Translations under genes and position numbers: made by a program
Shown: one piece after another, positions 48,749 through 60,513 of the stretch
Layout: each line of letters starts with the position of its first letter
Numbering within the stretch: the stretch's first letter is position 1
Notes under the pieces: generated by a model
Seen by the model: only the letters and a program-made list of their open reading frames with translations
Databases searched by the model: none
Told to the model about the DNA's origin: nothing
Assembly: GCA_019671005.1 (NCBI GenBank)
Contig: CM033728.1
Coordinates: 22,767,099 to 22,831,098, forward strand
Length of the DNA stretch: 64,000 nt
Source of the DNA: Hibiscus mutabilis
Taxonomy: Eukaryota; Streptophyta; Magnoliopsida; Malvales; Malvaceae
Reading direction: 5' to 3'

Positions 48749-50995
48749 TGTAATGACCCATATTTTTGGATCTAAGAGTCGAGTTGACTCGAGGCGTGGG
48801 CTTCGTGTTTGGGCCATGATGTTGGGCCCTTGGGAGTCTTTTTGGGCTTGATCTTGGTTGTTGGGCTTGTGTTGATGGTTTGGGTTTGAGTTAGGAAGAT
48901 GTCATGAGGGTAAAATGGTAATTTCATAATTTGAAAATGGTAAAGGGTGAGGTGTTATGTTTTTTCTCTGTAGAAAAGAAGGGGATGTCTCATTTTATTT
49001 TTCCTTTGTCTCTTTCTTTCATCTAAACTCACTTCTCATCCAAAAACCAAAACCTAAAGGTTGAATCTTTGAGATTTGTGGGGGAAATCTCGTTTTGCTT
49101 GAAGAGGAAATTTTGATCAGCATCAAAGTATATTTATTTCAAGGTAGATATGGTTTTAAATGGTGGAAGAAAGGTGTAGAGGTGTTTGGAGAGGAAGAAC
49201 GGGAGTAGATGTTTAAAATCTTCTTCATCAGCTTAAATCCAAGGTTAGTACACTTCTAACTTTTGTGTTTTCATGTGCATCATCATTTTGGTATGTATTG
49301 CTTGATATATGATGTTTTGATAACCTAGAGCTTGATTGGTCATCAATGGTAAATCCTATATTTGATGAGGGTTAAGGGTAAAAACGGTTAGAAACTCACT
49401 TAACAACTCTTCATAACTTGTAGGATCAAATTGGGGCTTAACCATGTAGGTTAAGGGTCGTAATGATGGAATCCCAAACTCTAGGTTTTGAAATCTAGGT
49501 TCGCGTACTGATACGGGGTGGTTGCGTATCGGTACTCCTTTTGGCTAAGAAGGGCGAGTTGTAAGGGGAGTACCGGTACGGCTTTCCGTGTATCGGAACT
49601 TCATGCATAGTAATAATTCTAGTGGCGAATTAGCATACTGGTACACTTGAAGCGTATCGGTACCTATTGTTACATTGCCTAGGAAGGCTTTCGAGTACCG
49701 ATACACATGGTTGGTGTATCGGTACGAGTAAAGATCGGTACAAGGCGATCTGAGTACCAATAACGAGTATCGATACAGGGTGGAAGGTATCGGTACGACT
49801 TGAAGGTTTAATTCTTTTGAACCTAATATGAGTATCGGTACTCGTATAGGGGTACCAGTACTGGGTGGGGAGTACCGATATCCACGAAGGAGTATCGGTA
49901 CTCACTAGGCAATCTGCCCAAGAAATTGAGTTTATGTTCGGAAGTTCTATAAATTATGGCTAAGGTCTTAATAGGTCACTTATAATATAAAATGAATGGT
50001 AAAATAGAGAAATTGTGCTTCTAATCTTTGATGTGAATTAATTGGCTAAATGAGAGTCTAAATGGAAGTGAATTACTTATGTTAGCAAATTTTAGGGATC
50101 CATGGTGGATCGATTCTGGTTGTGTGCAGGTAGGGCACTTGTATGGATCCGTGGTGGATCATGATGGTTACGTATGGGTAGGGCACCTGTTTGGTTATGT
50201 GTCTTTGTTTGGTGAGATCTGGATAACTAGTGAGTGAGTGTTGCAACACAAGAAGACCACGATGAGATTTCGAGTGATAAAATGAAGGTCATCCAATGCG
50301 AGATTCGGATGATGATATTTGGTCGATGCGAGATTTCGAGCGAAGACTCGATGTGAGATTCTGAGTATACCGCTTGATATGAGATTCTGAGCATGAGTGG
50401 GTCTCCCAGTGTCGGGTGACATTGGGCCTCACTCTTGGTTTGTTTATTGACGTGTTTATGTTGTTGTGATGTGATTTGTGCATAGCATGTGTTTAGGCGG
50501 TTATGGTAGCGCCATTGCTTTATCTTATCTTGATATCATGTCTCATAGCATGCTCTTAATTATGATTCACCTGAAGCATGGTCGAGTGGTTGTGTATCCA
50601 TTGAGCTTTGTTAGCTCAGCATTTGGAATCGTTGTTTCGTTATGAGGATAGAAGGTTTGGCATGTTCTTGGAGGAGCACCATCGGTGGAAGATTCCAGTG
50701 CCTTGTTCTTTGAGTACGATATTTAGGTCTTTGGGCTATGTATTCATAGAAACCTATTGTACATTGTATATTGTAATTTGTATTTGGAATTTTAAAATGA
50801 TCGAGTCAAATGTTTTATTTATGTAATTTCAAAAGAGCTCCACTTTATATGTTTTAAATATTCACTATGTATTTTGGGTTTGAAATCAAATGAGTTTTAA
50901 TAATTGATTTGTGGATTGGGCTAAACTAGGTCAAAATTTTGTGGTATGGTCTGGGCTTGGGGCCTATATGTGACATCCGGGTCGAGGGTGTTATA
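48749..50995 (+). repeat. C element LTR 2 (mosaic middle LTR)
   Basis: The first ~200 bases match LTR 3 (TGTAATGACCC, GTAATTTCATAATTTG, AAAGGGTGAGG) and differ from LTR 1. From about 48970 on it matches LTR 1 (CTCTGTAGAAAAG, GGATGTCTCATTTTA) and differs from LTR 3. This is the expected product of recombination between a 3' and a 5' LTR. A later short stretch (AGTAGATGTTTAAAA, 49205) again resembles LTR 3. Confidence 0.88.
49500..49905. repeat. Cluster of GTAYCGRTAC-like decamers (C LTR 2)
   Basis: Same as the cluster at 43378-43780; essentially no differences. Confidence 0.82.
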
Positions 50996-53900
50996 TTTAG
51001 CAGTATTAGAGTCTAGGTTTAGCCGGTTCTAGAAGAACCCTAGGGTGGTTAGGTGTCGTAGATAAGTGTCTAGAGAATACGAGCCCTTGTGTCTAAGTTG
51101 TACTCTTTCAATACTGGAATCTGGATGGTGTGCCCGTGTTTACGTGTGTCGTTGGTTGCAACAATAGGATAGATTTGATGTAGGTCGTGAGGGCTGCAAT
51201 GTTGGCTAATTTCTTTGAGAATAATTCTAAGATCAGAGTTATCTCGGACATTGCTTGGGTTTATGAAGGAATAGAGGAGTTGAGGTGTGCCCTCCTCCCA
51301 TCGCTGAGAAGTAATCATGGTTATGGGCCGTAAGTTACCTTAAAGCCTTGAGTTCTTGGTGAGAACCTCTAGCGGTGAGATTCTACGTGTTGGTAGACGA
51401 CCCTTATGGAACGGATAAGAGGGCTTGCTTTTGATTGACCAATGGTAGAGTGTTGACCGGGGGTCCATCATTCGTAGTAAGTGAATCTTAATGGTGGGTA
51501 CCATGTGATGGGGATGTAGCACGCCTGGCAGATATGCGTTTCCGCCTAATGTGTAGAGGTACATGATTGTTGTGACGTCCCAAGTACGCTCTTAGTAAGC
51601 TAAATGCCCTAAGATCTTGAGCAAGGTATGCTTGATATGGTTGTTTATAATAGTGGCCAGAAAGACATCATGGGTTTTGTGCGAGGCGATGCTTGAGTAA
51701 GGCTTGAGAATACGTGGTTGACAGATACAATATAGTTGTCTTCTAAATGAATTGATATGATCTTGGCCACTGGTTTTTGTCTGGTTATGAGCCAGCTTGA
51801 GATGACAAGTGTAGTGCTGGAAGCTTTGAGGTTTCAAGGGAAACCAAACCTAGAGTAATGGGAAAGACGAACTACCATTTTCTGAATGTAGTTTAGACCA
51901 TTTGGGTTGATTGGCGTAAGTTTGAACAAGGAGAGTCATGAAATGAGCCATGTTCCTTAAATGGGAGGAGCATTATTGTTACGAATCTAAGTATAGTAAA
52001 GAGGTTGAGAAAGGATAACCTGATCAATCAGATTGGTGGTTAAGAAACACTCAGAGGGATCTAAGGATGACGTGGAGTAGTCTTAAGGAAATCCTAACTG
52101 TATCGTCTTTTTTTAAAGGCAATGCATACCGAATGGTGAGAGACCATAGAGTTAGGACCACAACCTATTTTCTCAACATGGGATGTTCCTTGGGTGAGTC
52201 AGGAAAAAAAAGGTATGTCAGTGAAGCTCTTATGAAGAAGATGAGAGATCAGTTCTGGTAGTCAGTTTAAGGTGTCAAGCAGTGTTGAGTATGAGTAAGA
52301 TTTTTCTACGGTTGAGCTGTTATGCCCAAAGTTTGTTGCTATCGAAGAGTAAAGGTGGTTGAGGTTAGATGTGGATTCAAAGATGACATATTGATGCACG
52401 AGACAACAGTTTTACCTGGGATATTCTCTAAGTTAGTCGTTAGTACGAAGCACCCGAATGACCTAAGAGCCATCTTTGAGTCAGTTGAGGATTTTGTAGA
52501 CTGTGTTTTGGGGAATCAGAACATCATAAGATTCTTCCCAGGCCTTGAAGAAGGGAGGGTTTGTGCTTGGAGCGGATCAAAAAGGGTTGCTTAAGATCAG
52601 CTAAGGGTTGGTCAGAAATCTAATTGAGGGTTTCATTGGGGGGTTTCTCGATTTTTTCTATAGTGGAGAGTGTTGATGGTTCAGCTCTAGTGTCTTTCCC
52701 ATCAGTTCGTGAGCCTTGTGGTTGACATCACCTTGGGGTATGTTTCTTTCTTGGGGAAATTGTCATGAGTGCCAGACATTGGGTCACATGGCAAAGGATT
52801 GCCTAATCGTTGATGAGTATTTACCGGTTCAGTTTCTGATGTGGATTTCTTTTGATCATAGTCAAGGTTCTTCGAGAGGTGGTGTTAGGTCGTTGCCAAA
52901 GTATCAGGGTGGAGGTCAGGTGGGATCTAGAGTTAGATTCATCGCACGAGCTTTTGTTAGATAATATGTTCATTCCAGAAATGACAAGCTTGTTACCAAG
53001 AGTGTGTTAAATGATTTGGTCCCATTGTGGTTTTCAGTTTCTTGATGGTAGTTTGATTTCTTGCTCTTACCGTGACAGAGATTTTATTGAGCGGGTTCTG
53101 TGATAAGTTTCCTCGAGGTTGATATTGGTTGGTAAATTAATGGATTGGGAACTGTTGGTAAGTAAAGGTTCCACCGTGGGTGGTGTGTGTGGTTTAGAGT
53201 AACTGTCCCTATAGACTTGTTAGACTTACCCTTGGTACAGGTTGGTCACGTGAGTGCGAGGGGTGCCTTGGTTTTCAAGCAAGAATATCAAAGTTGGGGT
53301 TTGGAATGAACCAGTTTTTCGGCATTGTGCGTGAATAAATCCCATCTCTTTAGCTTATGTGTTGTGCTCATATGATGCTAGTTGAAGGAGACCTTGTAGG
53401 TTGTGAGATGTTCTTAGTTCGCGTAGTTGACGCAAGGGTGAAAGTCTGTGGGTTAGAGCGATAGACGTGCAAGTGGCTATCGAGGTGCTCTTCGAGGTTG
53501 TCTTGGGATAACCTCTTGATCGTAGAGTAGTACCCATGATAAGGAATGTGTTGACTTTGGTATAAGTGTTCATCACCTTATGGTCTGACATCTACCGAAC
53601 CTCTTGTATGAAGACTCCTTGGTAGAGGAGGGGGCGCCGACGATGTCGCCAAGGGGTTCACCTTGGGCATGCTTATGTTGGTATAGCGAGATATAGTGGT
53701 GTTAGCTGTTGTGGGCCAATGTATAACAATGGAAGGCCCGCAGTTATTTTTCAGGGCTGATGATCTTTTTAATATTGAAGAGTTTTGAGATTCCCGTAAG
53801 ATCGTTCGGGATGTTGGTCTCGTAAGTTGAAGGTTAAGGAGAATTAGTGTTAAAATTTGGGGTTTGATGCGATATTTGAGCTCTAAGGGCAAGTCGAAGA

Positions 53901-54864
53901 GTGTTTTAAACTTACAAATGCGTCGAGATAATCTTAAGTTCGATAAATAAAGGGTTGCTTATTTGGGTTTGAGATGGATTGTTTTCATGCATGGTGGCAG
54001 TGTAAAGATGTTCCAAATGGCTTTGGAGAAATGTGGGTTTTGGTTAAAGTTGTATGGAATCGGATTATTGTGTTGTATTAAGTTGTGTTGGGAGAACCAT
54101 TAGGAATCTTGAAGGACTTGCTAAAGTTTTAGCACCAATGCTAGTCAGAATTTGGTGGTTAGGAGTGAAAGAGAATGTTCGGACCTTTGAGGATAGTTTG
54201 GTGGTTTGATCCCTAGTAGAGCTTGGTTGTGGTAACAATTTTCTTTTGGAACTGAAGTGGCTTGGCTAGTAGAATCACTTGGTCATGGATTTGTATATGC
54301 TTATGTCGTAGTGGGTTTCAGTAAATGAGGTGTTATGTTCTATATTAGTTAACCAAGTTGTGAAAGAAAGTTGTATTTTCATGATTAGATTGTGATAGAG
54401 CTCAATTGATAGGGTTTACTTGATCTAAACATGGGGTTATGGTGTTGCTATATGAGGAAGTGCCTTGTGGTATACCTTGAAGAAGTGTCACATTATGGAC
54501 GTAGATGAGGGTTGAGTTCAAAACTTTGGAAATGCTAGTGTTGGTAGAGAGGATTCGTTCACGATTTGTGACTCGTCTCAAGTAAGTTCAGAGTGTCGAT
54601 GTTTAATAATCTTTGTTGAGATTATCGTTGGTTGATCCATCTCCAGGTTTAATATGAGTGTTGTTCTGGACGATGGGGATGTCTTGTTGAGGAGGCTTGT
54701 AGAAAGTGGAGAATTTATGTCAAGAGTTTTGATTAAGAAGGTTTTTGGCGAACCTAAGAGCCACATAGACAATTGTCAACGAGAGGTTGGTTGGAGCATT
54801 GGCAGTTGCTCTCCTTCCATTGTCTAAATTTTGGGGATGAAATTTTCTTTTAGAATGAGAGAGT
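50996..54864 (+). pseudogene. C internal region, copy 2
   Basis: A near-identical duplicate of 44879-48748. The zinc knuckle at 52761-52802 lies here in an open frame of 82 codons (52716-52964) that continues 'DHSQGSSRGGVRSLPKYQGGGQ', a Gly/Arg/Ser-rich stretch usual after gag knuckles. In copy 1 this frame is broken by changes at CAG/CTG/TCG sites near 46716, 46759 and 46790-46810. No pol domain was recognised. Confidence 0.62.
52761..52802 (+). pseudogene. CCHC zinc knuckle of C gag, copy 2
   Basis: Same residues as in copy 1 (CX2CX4HX4C), here inside a longer open frame (52716-52964). Confidence 0.78.
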
Positions 54865-56620
54865 TGTAATGACCCATATTTTTGGATCTAAGAGTCGAGT
54901 TGACTCGAGGCGTGGGCTTCGTGTTTGGGCCATGATGTTGGGCCCTTGGGAGTCTTTTTGGGCTTGATCTTGGTTGTTGGGCTTGTGTTGATGGTTTGGG
55001 TTTGAGTTAGGAAGATGTCATGAGGGTAAAATGGTAATTTCATAATTTGAAAATGGTAAAGGGTGAGGTGTTATGTTTTTCTCCGCAGAAAAGAAGGGGG
55101 ATGATCTCATTGTGTTTTTCCTTTGTCTCCTTCTTTCATCTAAACTCACTTCTCATCCAAAAGCCAAAACCTAAAGGCTGAATCTTTGAGATTTATGGGG
55201 GAAATCTCGTTTTTCTTGAAGAGGAAAGTTTGATCAGCAACAAAGGATCTTTATTTCAAGGTAGATGTGGTTTTAAATGGGGGAAGAAGGTGTAGAGGGG
55301 TTTGGGAGAGGAAGAACGAGAGTAGATGTTTAAAAGCTTCTTCATCAGCTTAAATCCAAGGTTAGTACACTTCTAACTTCTATGTGTTCATGTGCATCAT
55401 CATTTTGGTATGTATTGCTTGATATATGATGTTTTGATAACCTAGAACTTGATTGGTCATCAATGGTAAATCCTATATTTGATGAGGGTTAAGGGTAAAA
55501 ATGGCTAGAAACTCACTTAACAACTCTTCATAACTTGTAGGATCAAATTGGGGCTTAACCATGTAGGTTAAGGGTCGAAATGATGAAATCTTGAACTCTA
55601 GGTTTCAAAATCTGGGTTCGCGTACCGATACGGGGTGGTTGCGTGTCAGTACTCCTTCGTGCTAAGGAAGGCGAGTTATGAGAGGAGTACCGATACGGCT
55701 TTATGCGTATCAGTACTCCGTACATAGTATTAATTCCAGTGGCAAATTAGCGTACCGATACGCTTGAAGGCTTACCGATATGCATGGTTGGTGTATCGGT
55801 ACGAGTGAGGATCAGTACAGGGCGATCTGAGTTCCGATAACGAGTATCGATACAGGGTGGAAGGTATCGGTACAGCTTGAAGGTTCAATTCTTTCGAACC
55901 TAATGTGAGTATCGGTACTCGTATGGGGGTACATGTACTGGGTAGGGAGTTCCGATACCCACAAAGGAGTATCGGTACTCACTGGGCAATCTGCCCAAGA
56001 AATTGAGTTTATGTTTGGGAGTTCTATAAATCATGGCTAAGGTCTTAATGGGTCGCTTATGATATAAAATGAATGGTAAAATCGAGAAAGTGTGCTTCTA
56101 ATCTTTGATGTGAATTAATTGGCTAAATGAGAATCTAAATGGAAGTGAATTGCTTATGTTAGCAAATTCTAGGGATCCATGGTGAATCGATTGTGGTTGT
56201 GTGCCAGGTAGGGCACTTGTATGGATCCATGATGGATCATGTATGTTTACGTGCCAGGTAGGGCGCCTGTTTGGTAGGATCCGAATACACAGTGAGTGAG
56301 TGTTGCAACACAAGAAGACCACTCGATGTGAGATTTCGAGTGATGAAATGAAGGCCATCCGATAAGAGATTCTGGATGATGATATTTGCTCGATGTGAGA
56401 TTCCGAGTGAAGACTTGATGTGAGATTCTGAGTATGCCGCCCGATGTGAGATTTTGAGCATGAGTGGGTCTCCTAGTGTCGGGTGACATTGGGCCCCACT
56501 CTTGGTTTGTTTATTGACGTGTTTATGTTGTTGTGATGCGATTTGTGCATAGCATGTGTTTAGGCAGTTATGGTAGCGCCATTGCTTTATCTTATCTTGA
56601 TATCATGTCTCATAGCATGC
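54865..56620 (+). repeat. C element LTR 3, interrupted by element A2
   Basis: It starts TGTAATGACCC and matches LTR 2 closely for ~200 bases, then shows clear divergence (CTCCGCAGAAAAG, GATGATCTCATTGTG, AACGAGAGTAG). The sequence stops at TCATAGCATGC (56620), where LTRs 1 and 2 continue TCTTAATTATG. The remaining ~490 bases are expected beyond the window, on the far side of A2. Confidence 0.88.
55618..55985. repeat. Cluster of GTAYCGRTAC-like decamers (C LTR 3)
   Basis: About fourteen motif copies. Individual positions differ from those of LTRs 1 and 2, partly better and partly worse matches to the consensus. One motif-spacer block present in LTRs 1 and 2 is missing here (near 55765). Confidence 0.78.
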
Positions 56621-59600
56621 TGTAACCCCCTTGGCCCGGCCTAGACGCCCAACCAAACCAAGAAGGCTACATTAGGTTTGCCATAGCAAATCGAAGAGAT
56701 ACAACCAAACCCGGTCCATTTTTTTTCTTTTTATCTTATCTAGTTGCCAATTATTAACCCTACATGTTCATGCAGACATTAGGTGCAAACCCCAACTCAA
56801 ATCGGGCATCCATTTGCAAATTAGGGACCCAATTGCAAATATAGAAATTTCAGGATTAAAACTCATTTTTAAGTTACCAACCTTTAATTAGTCATGTTCT
56901 ATTCTTTCATTTCAACTTTCAGCTCAAACCGATCATTCTAAAATATATAATTGCATCGGCAAGAATTAGGGACTAAAATGCATAGAAAGCAAAACTGCCC
57001 AAAAGTGACATACACATGAGAAACGGTAATCCATATCGAAACGGGTAAGCCAGTACCGATATGGTTTGAAATACACCGTTTCGATACAACACCAAGCCGT
57101 ATCGATACGCCTAACTGAAATACCAAATGTTTGAAATATTTTAAACCGTGCCGATACGGTTTCTTAGGCGTTTCGATACGCGGGTTCAAGTTGCAAAAGT
57201 GAATTCCAGAGGCTAAAACTCGTATCGAAATGCCCCTCCCCGTACTGGTACACCAGGCCAAATTTTCCTAGGCATATCGAAACGCACCAGACCCGTACCG
57301 ATCCCACAAGCCTGAAATTGCCTAGCCGTACCCATACGGTCCCCCGCGTATCGATACGCCTGGGCCTGTAATGTCACATTTGGCTGATTTTTCATCCCAA
57401 AAGCATACTCAAACCACTCTAACATGCTTTAAACACAATGCTCAAATAGGGAGTTTCACAAAACATCTCCCAAAACACAACAAGTACCCCATTGCCATTA
57501 TTCATTATAGTCTAAACCAAAACATACTTTGGAAACAATTCTTGCCAAGATCCCCTTGCTTCTTGCTACCTTCCAAGACCTCAATTATCTGCATTGATGG
57601 ACAACGAGAGCGTAAGCACACAAGGCTTAGTGATGAGTGCTCAAAAACAAACACCATCAATGCATTTAAAATCATTTACTTAACGTCATCCTTTAAAACA
57701 TCATCATGCCCCTTTTAAAACATGCACTTTATATCATTTAAACCAGTATATTAAACCATATGCTACAAGTACCATTATTCAACAGCAAGTCACATTGCTA
57801 ACCCTTCACTTAAGCCTTCCCAGGCATTACTACCAAATGCAAAGCTTAAGGAGAAACATGTATAAACCACATTATACAACATAAACATTTCCATGATATA
57901 TTAATAATTATATTGGCTTTCAAGTGATCATTAACAAGTTCAATAACAAAAGAGTTCATCGGATATGCGGATTCAACAAGTGTTAACCCAACACTTCAAG
58001 CCATCTCAACCGGAATAGCGATACAATCACAATCGTTGTACATTAACAACCGGGTACCATAACAACCCACGGGGACATCCACCCCAATCATCGGTTAGAC
58101 GCTTAATCCACTAACGAGAGTATTCGGTACTGTTTAACCCCTCTACCGTTAGGGTACTTGGATGGAGCATTCGGTACACCGTATAAACCCCTCAACATCG
58201 AAGGCGACTTATTTACAGTGCACTCAATCCTATGTCCGGCCAACTATATCCGATAACAATTTTAAAACCACATCACTTGCCAATATAATTAACCATTTCA
58301 ACATTTACCTCAATGTTTTTAACAAGCATTAAACCATGCCCTTTTCCAAAGAAACAACCATGATTTAAAACACAAGTATAAACCATACTTACAAGGATCA
58401 CTTACCATGTGCATCCTTCGGCATTTCATGCTTAAAATTGTATATCAAATACTTTAAAACATGCTTAAACAATAGGTAACATGTAAATTAAAACAAGTGC
58501 ATAAAACCATTTCAAACTAGCATGACCGAGCGAGAAAACCACTTTATATTTACTTCCGAGTCTAGGTAAGCGTTTCAAGCTCTACCTTAACTCCCAAAAC
58601 TCTATTCCCAAAACATCAAAATGCTTTAAACCATGTTTTCACTCACCGATACGCGAAACCTCGATTCGCGGATGCGAAATCAAGAATCAGGAGCCTCCAA
58701 CGCTTCTCCAATCACTTCATGATAAACCTCCCCTATTTTTACCACAAAACAACAGAGGATTAATGCATCATAATGCATTCCAAACACAGCAACCATAATC
58801 CTGATTGGATTTCCACAACATCTTCACAAACAACCCTCCACAACAAATGAAAACATAACCAAAACACTTCGATTCACAACCCAACCACCATCTATCAAGC
58901 TAACATCACTTTTAACACCAAAACACGTCTAAAAACAGATTCAAAACGGCCTACCACCTCCAGCAACCTTACATTCATATAAACACCACAAAACCTCAAA
59001 ACTAACAACCTAAAAAAATAGAGATTCTTAAGTTTCGGGATTCCATTGATAAAAATCACTTATCAACATTATTAAACATCCAAAATATGAATCAAAGCAA
59101 CCTTACTTACTGAAAATCAGATCTAATTCGCGAATCAACTCATTTTCCCCAAATAACTCAATTAAACATTGGAAAATTATCAAAATCAGATTATAAACAC
59201 AAAAAAAGGATCAAATGCTTGGGAATTTCAATAAAGAATCATACAATAGAGTAGATCTCAGACCTTACCTCTATTGTGAAGTTTCTCCCTCAATTGATTT
59301 GTGAAAAGCTGAGAAAACACAAGATTATTGTAAGATTTTGTATAAACAATCTTTATTAAACAATTTGAAACAATAAAATCAAGTTAGAAACCACCTCACC
59401 TCTGGAAATTTGATGAAAGACTTAGTGTTTGGCTGAGGAGAGAATGGAGAGAAAAAGTTGAGAAAAAATGACGTGATTTTTGTTTTAGAAAAAAACTAAC
59501 TTTTAAACAAAATCCTCTTTAATTACTAATTAAACCACATGTTAAAATAAGTCAAATCAAGGGAGAAATCATCAGAAACCAATTGGTAAAATAGCTCCTT

Positions 59601-59885
59601 AAAGATTTTAAGTATTTGACCCTTTTCATTTTAGTCACTAGGAAATCACAGTTTTCAAAACTTTCATTTTGGTCACTAACCAAAATGTCCATCTTCCAAA
59701 ACCCATTTTTCAAAATTGATTCCACCATTATTAAATACATAATTAATAATGATTTTTAAGCATTTTTCTATAATTTTTCCAACACCAAAAATATAGGATC
59801 CCGAAACCGACTCGAATCTCTACTCTGGTTTACCGGACCGTCTAATAACCCACTAAACCCTAAGCCCTAAAACCAGGGCGTTACA
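56621..59885 (-). repeat. 3' LTR of element A2
   Basis: On the minus strand it starts TGTAACGCCCTGG (59885) and ends GGGGGTTACA (56621), 3265 bases. It aligns with both A1 LTRs and shares with the A1 3' LTR the segment missing from the A1 5' LTR. The CTCACTAAGCCTTGTGTGCTTACG motif is at about 57614-57640. The open frame 57371-57718 is chance. Confidence 0.92.
57035..57365. repeat. Cluster of GTAYCGRTAC-like decamers (A2 LTR)
   Basis: About eleven motif copies, in the same place as in the A1 LTRs (CGTATCGATACGCC, CGTACCGATCC, CCGATACGG and others). Confidence 0.78.
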
Positions 59886-60513
59886 ACTCTTCCCCACATA
59901 AGAAATTTCTTCCTCGAAATTTAACTAGAGGAAACAAGTGCGGAAACTGTTTCACCATATCCGACTTGTGTTCCCACGTGGCCTCCTCAACACCACGGTG
60001 CTTCCACAACACCTTAACCAGCTCGACTGTTTTGCCACGTAGCACCTTACTGCTGGTATCAAGAATCTCTACTGGTTCTTCATCGTAAGATAGGTCTAGT
60101 CTCAACTCGATCTCCTCCACCGGCATGACATGCGATGGATCCGACCTATACCTCCGCAACACCGAAACGTGGAACAGATCATGAATCTTCCCCAACTACG
60201 AAGGTAACCTTAAATGGTACGCAACAGGACCCAGACGCTCGATAATCTCGTATGGTTTGATGAACCTCGGGCTAAGCTTCCCTTTCCGCCCAAAATACAA
60301 CACCTTTTTCCAGGGCGACACATTCAAAAACACTTTATCACCCACAATGTACTCTATATCACTACGCATCAAATCCGCATAAGATTTCTGGCAATCTGCA
60401 GCCGCTTTTAAGCGCTCACATATCAACTTTACCTTTTCTATTGTGCCTTTCAAAACATTGGGCATAGACACAAACTTTTCCCCGCTTTTGCCCAACACAC
60501 GGGCGTACGACAT
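59881..60513 (-). pseudogene. Integrase C-terminus with chromodomain, element A2
   Basis: The GPY/F module ('GDKVFLNVSPWKK', 'LSPRFIKPYEIIERLG') lies in 60513-60196; the Gly before Pro-Tyr is Lys here. A stop at 60196 separates it from the 59881-60195 frame, which reads 'IHDLFHVSVLRRYRSDPSHVMP' and then the chromodomain ('EILDTSSKVLRGKTVELVKVLW', 'EEATWEHKSDMVKQF'). The chromodomain itself is complete. The frame ends five bases inside the LTR, as in A1. Confidence 0.85.
59886..59899 (-). promoter_or_regulatory. Polypurine tract of element A2
   Basis: On the minus strand ATGTGGGGAAGAGT lies directly before the TGTAACG start of the 3' LTR, downstream of AAATTTCGAGGAAGAAATTTC. Confidence 0.72.

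Larger units (their letters stand above)
42621..56620 (+). mobile_element. Family C LTR retrotransposon in tandem (LTR-internal-LTR-internal-LTR)
   Basis: LTRs lie at 42621-44878, 48749-50995 and 54865-56620 (the last cut by element A2). The internal regions, 44879-48748 and 50996-54864, are near-identical at an offset of about 6.12 kb. Each internal region starts with a degenerate tRNA-Met primer site and ends with TTTTGGGGATGAAATTTTC and a purine-rich AGAATGAGAGAG, as in Tekay-like elements. Coding capacity is nearly gone apart from a gag-like zinc knuckle. The left flank is ACTTG (42616-42620); the matching right flank would lie beyond the window, past the A2 insertion. Confidence 0.87.

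Noticed and set aside
57371..57718. 115-codon plus-strand frame with Cys and Lys
   Set aside because: It is antisense within the A2 3' LTR; the aligned A1 LTRs do not preserve the frame.
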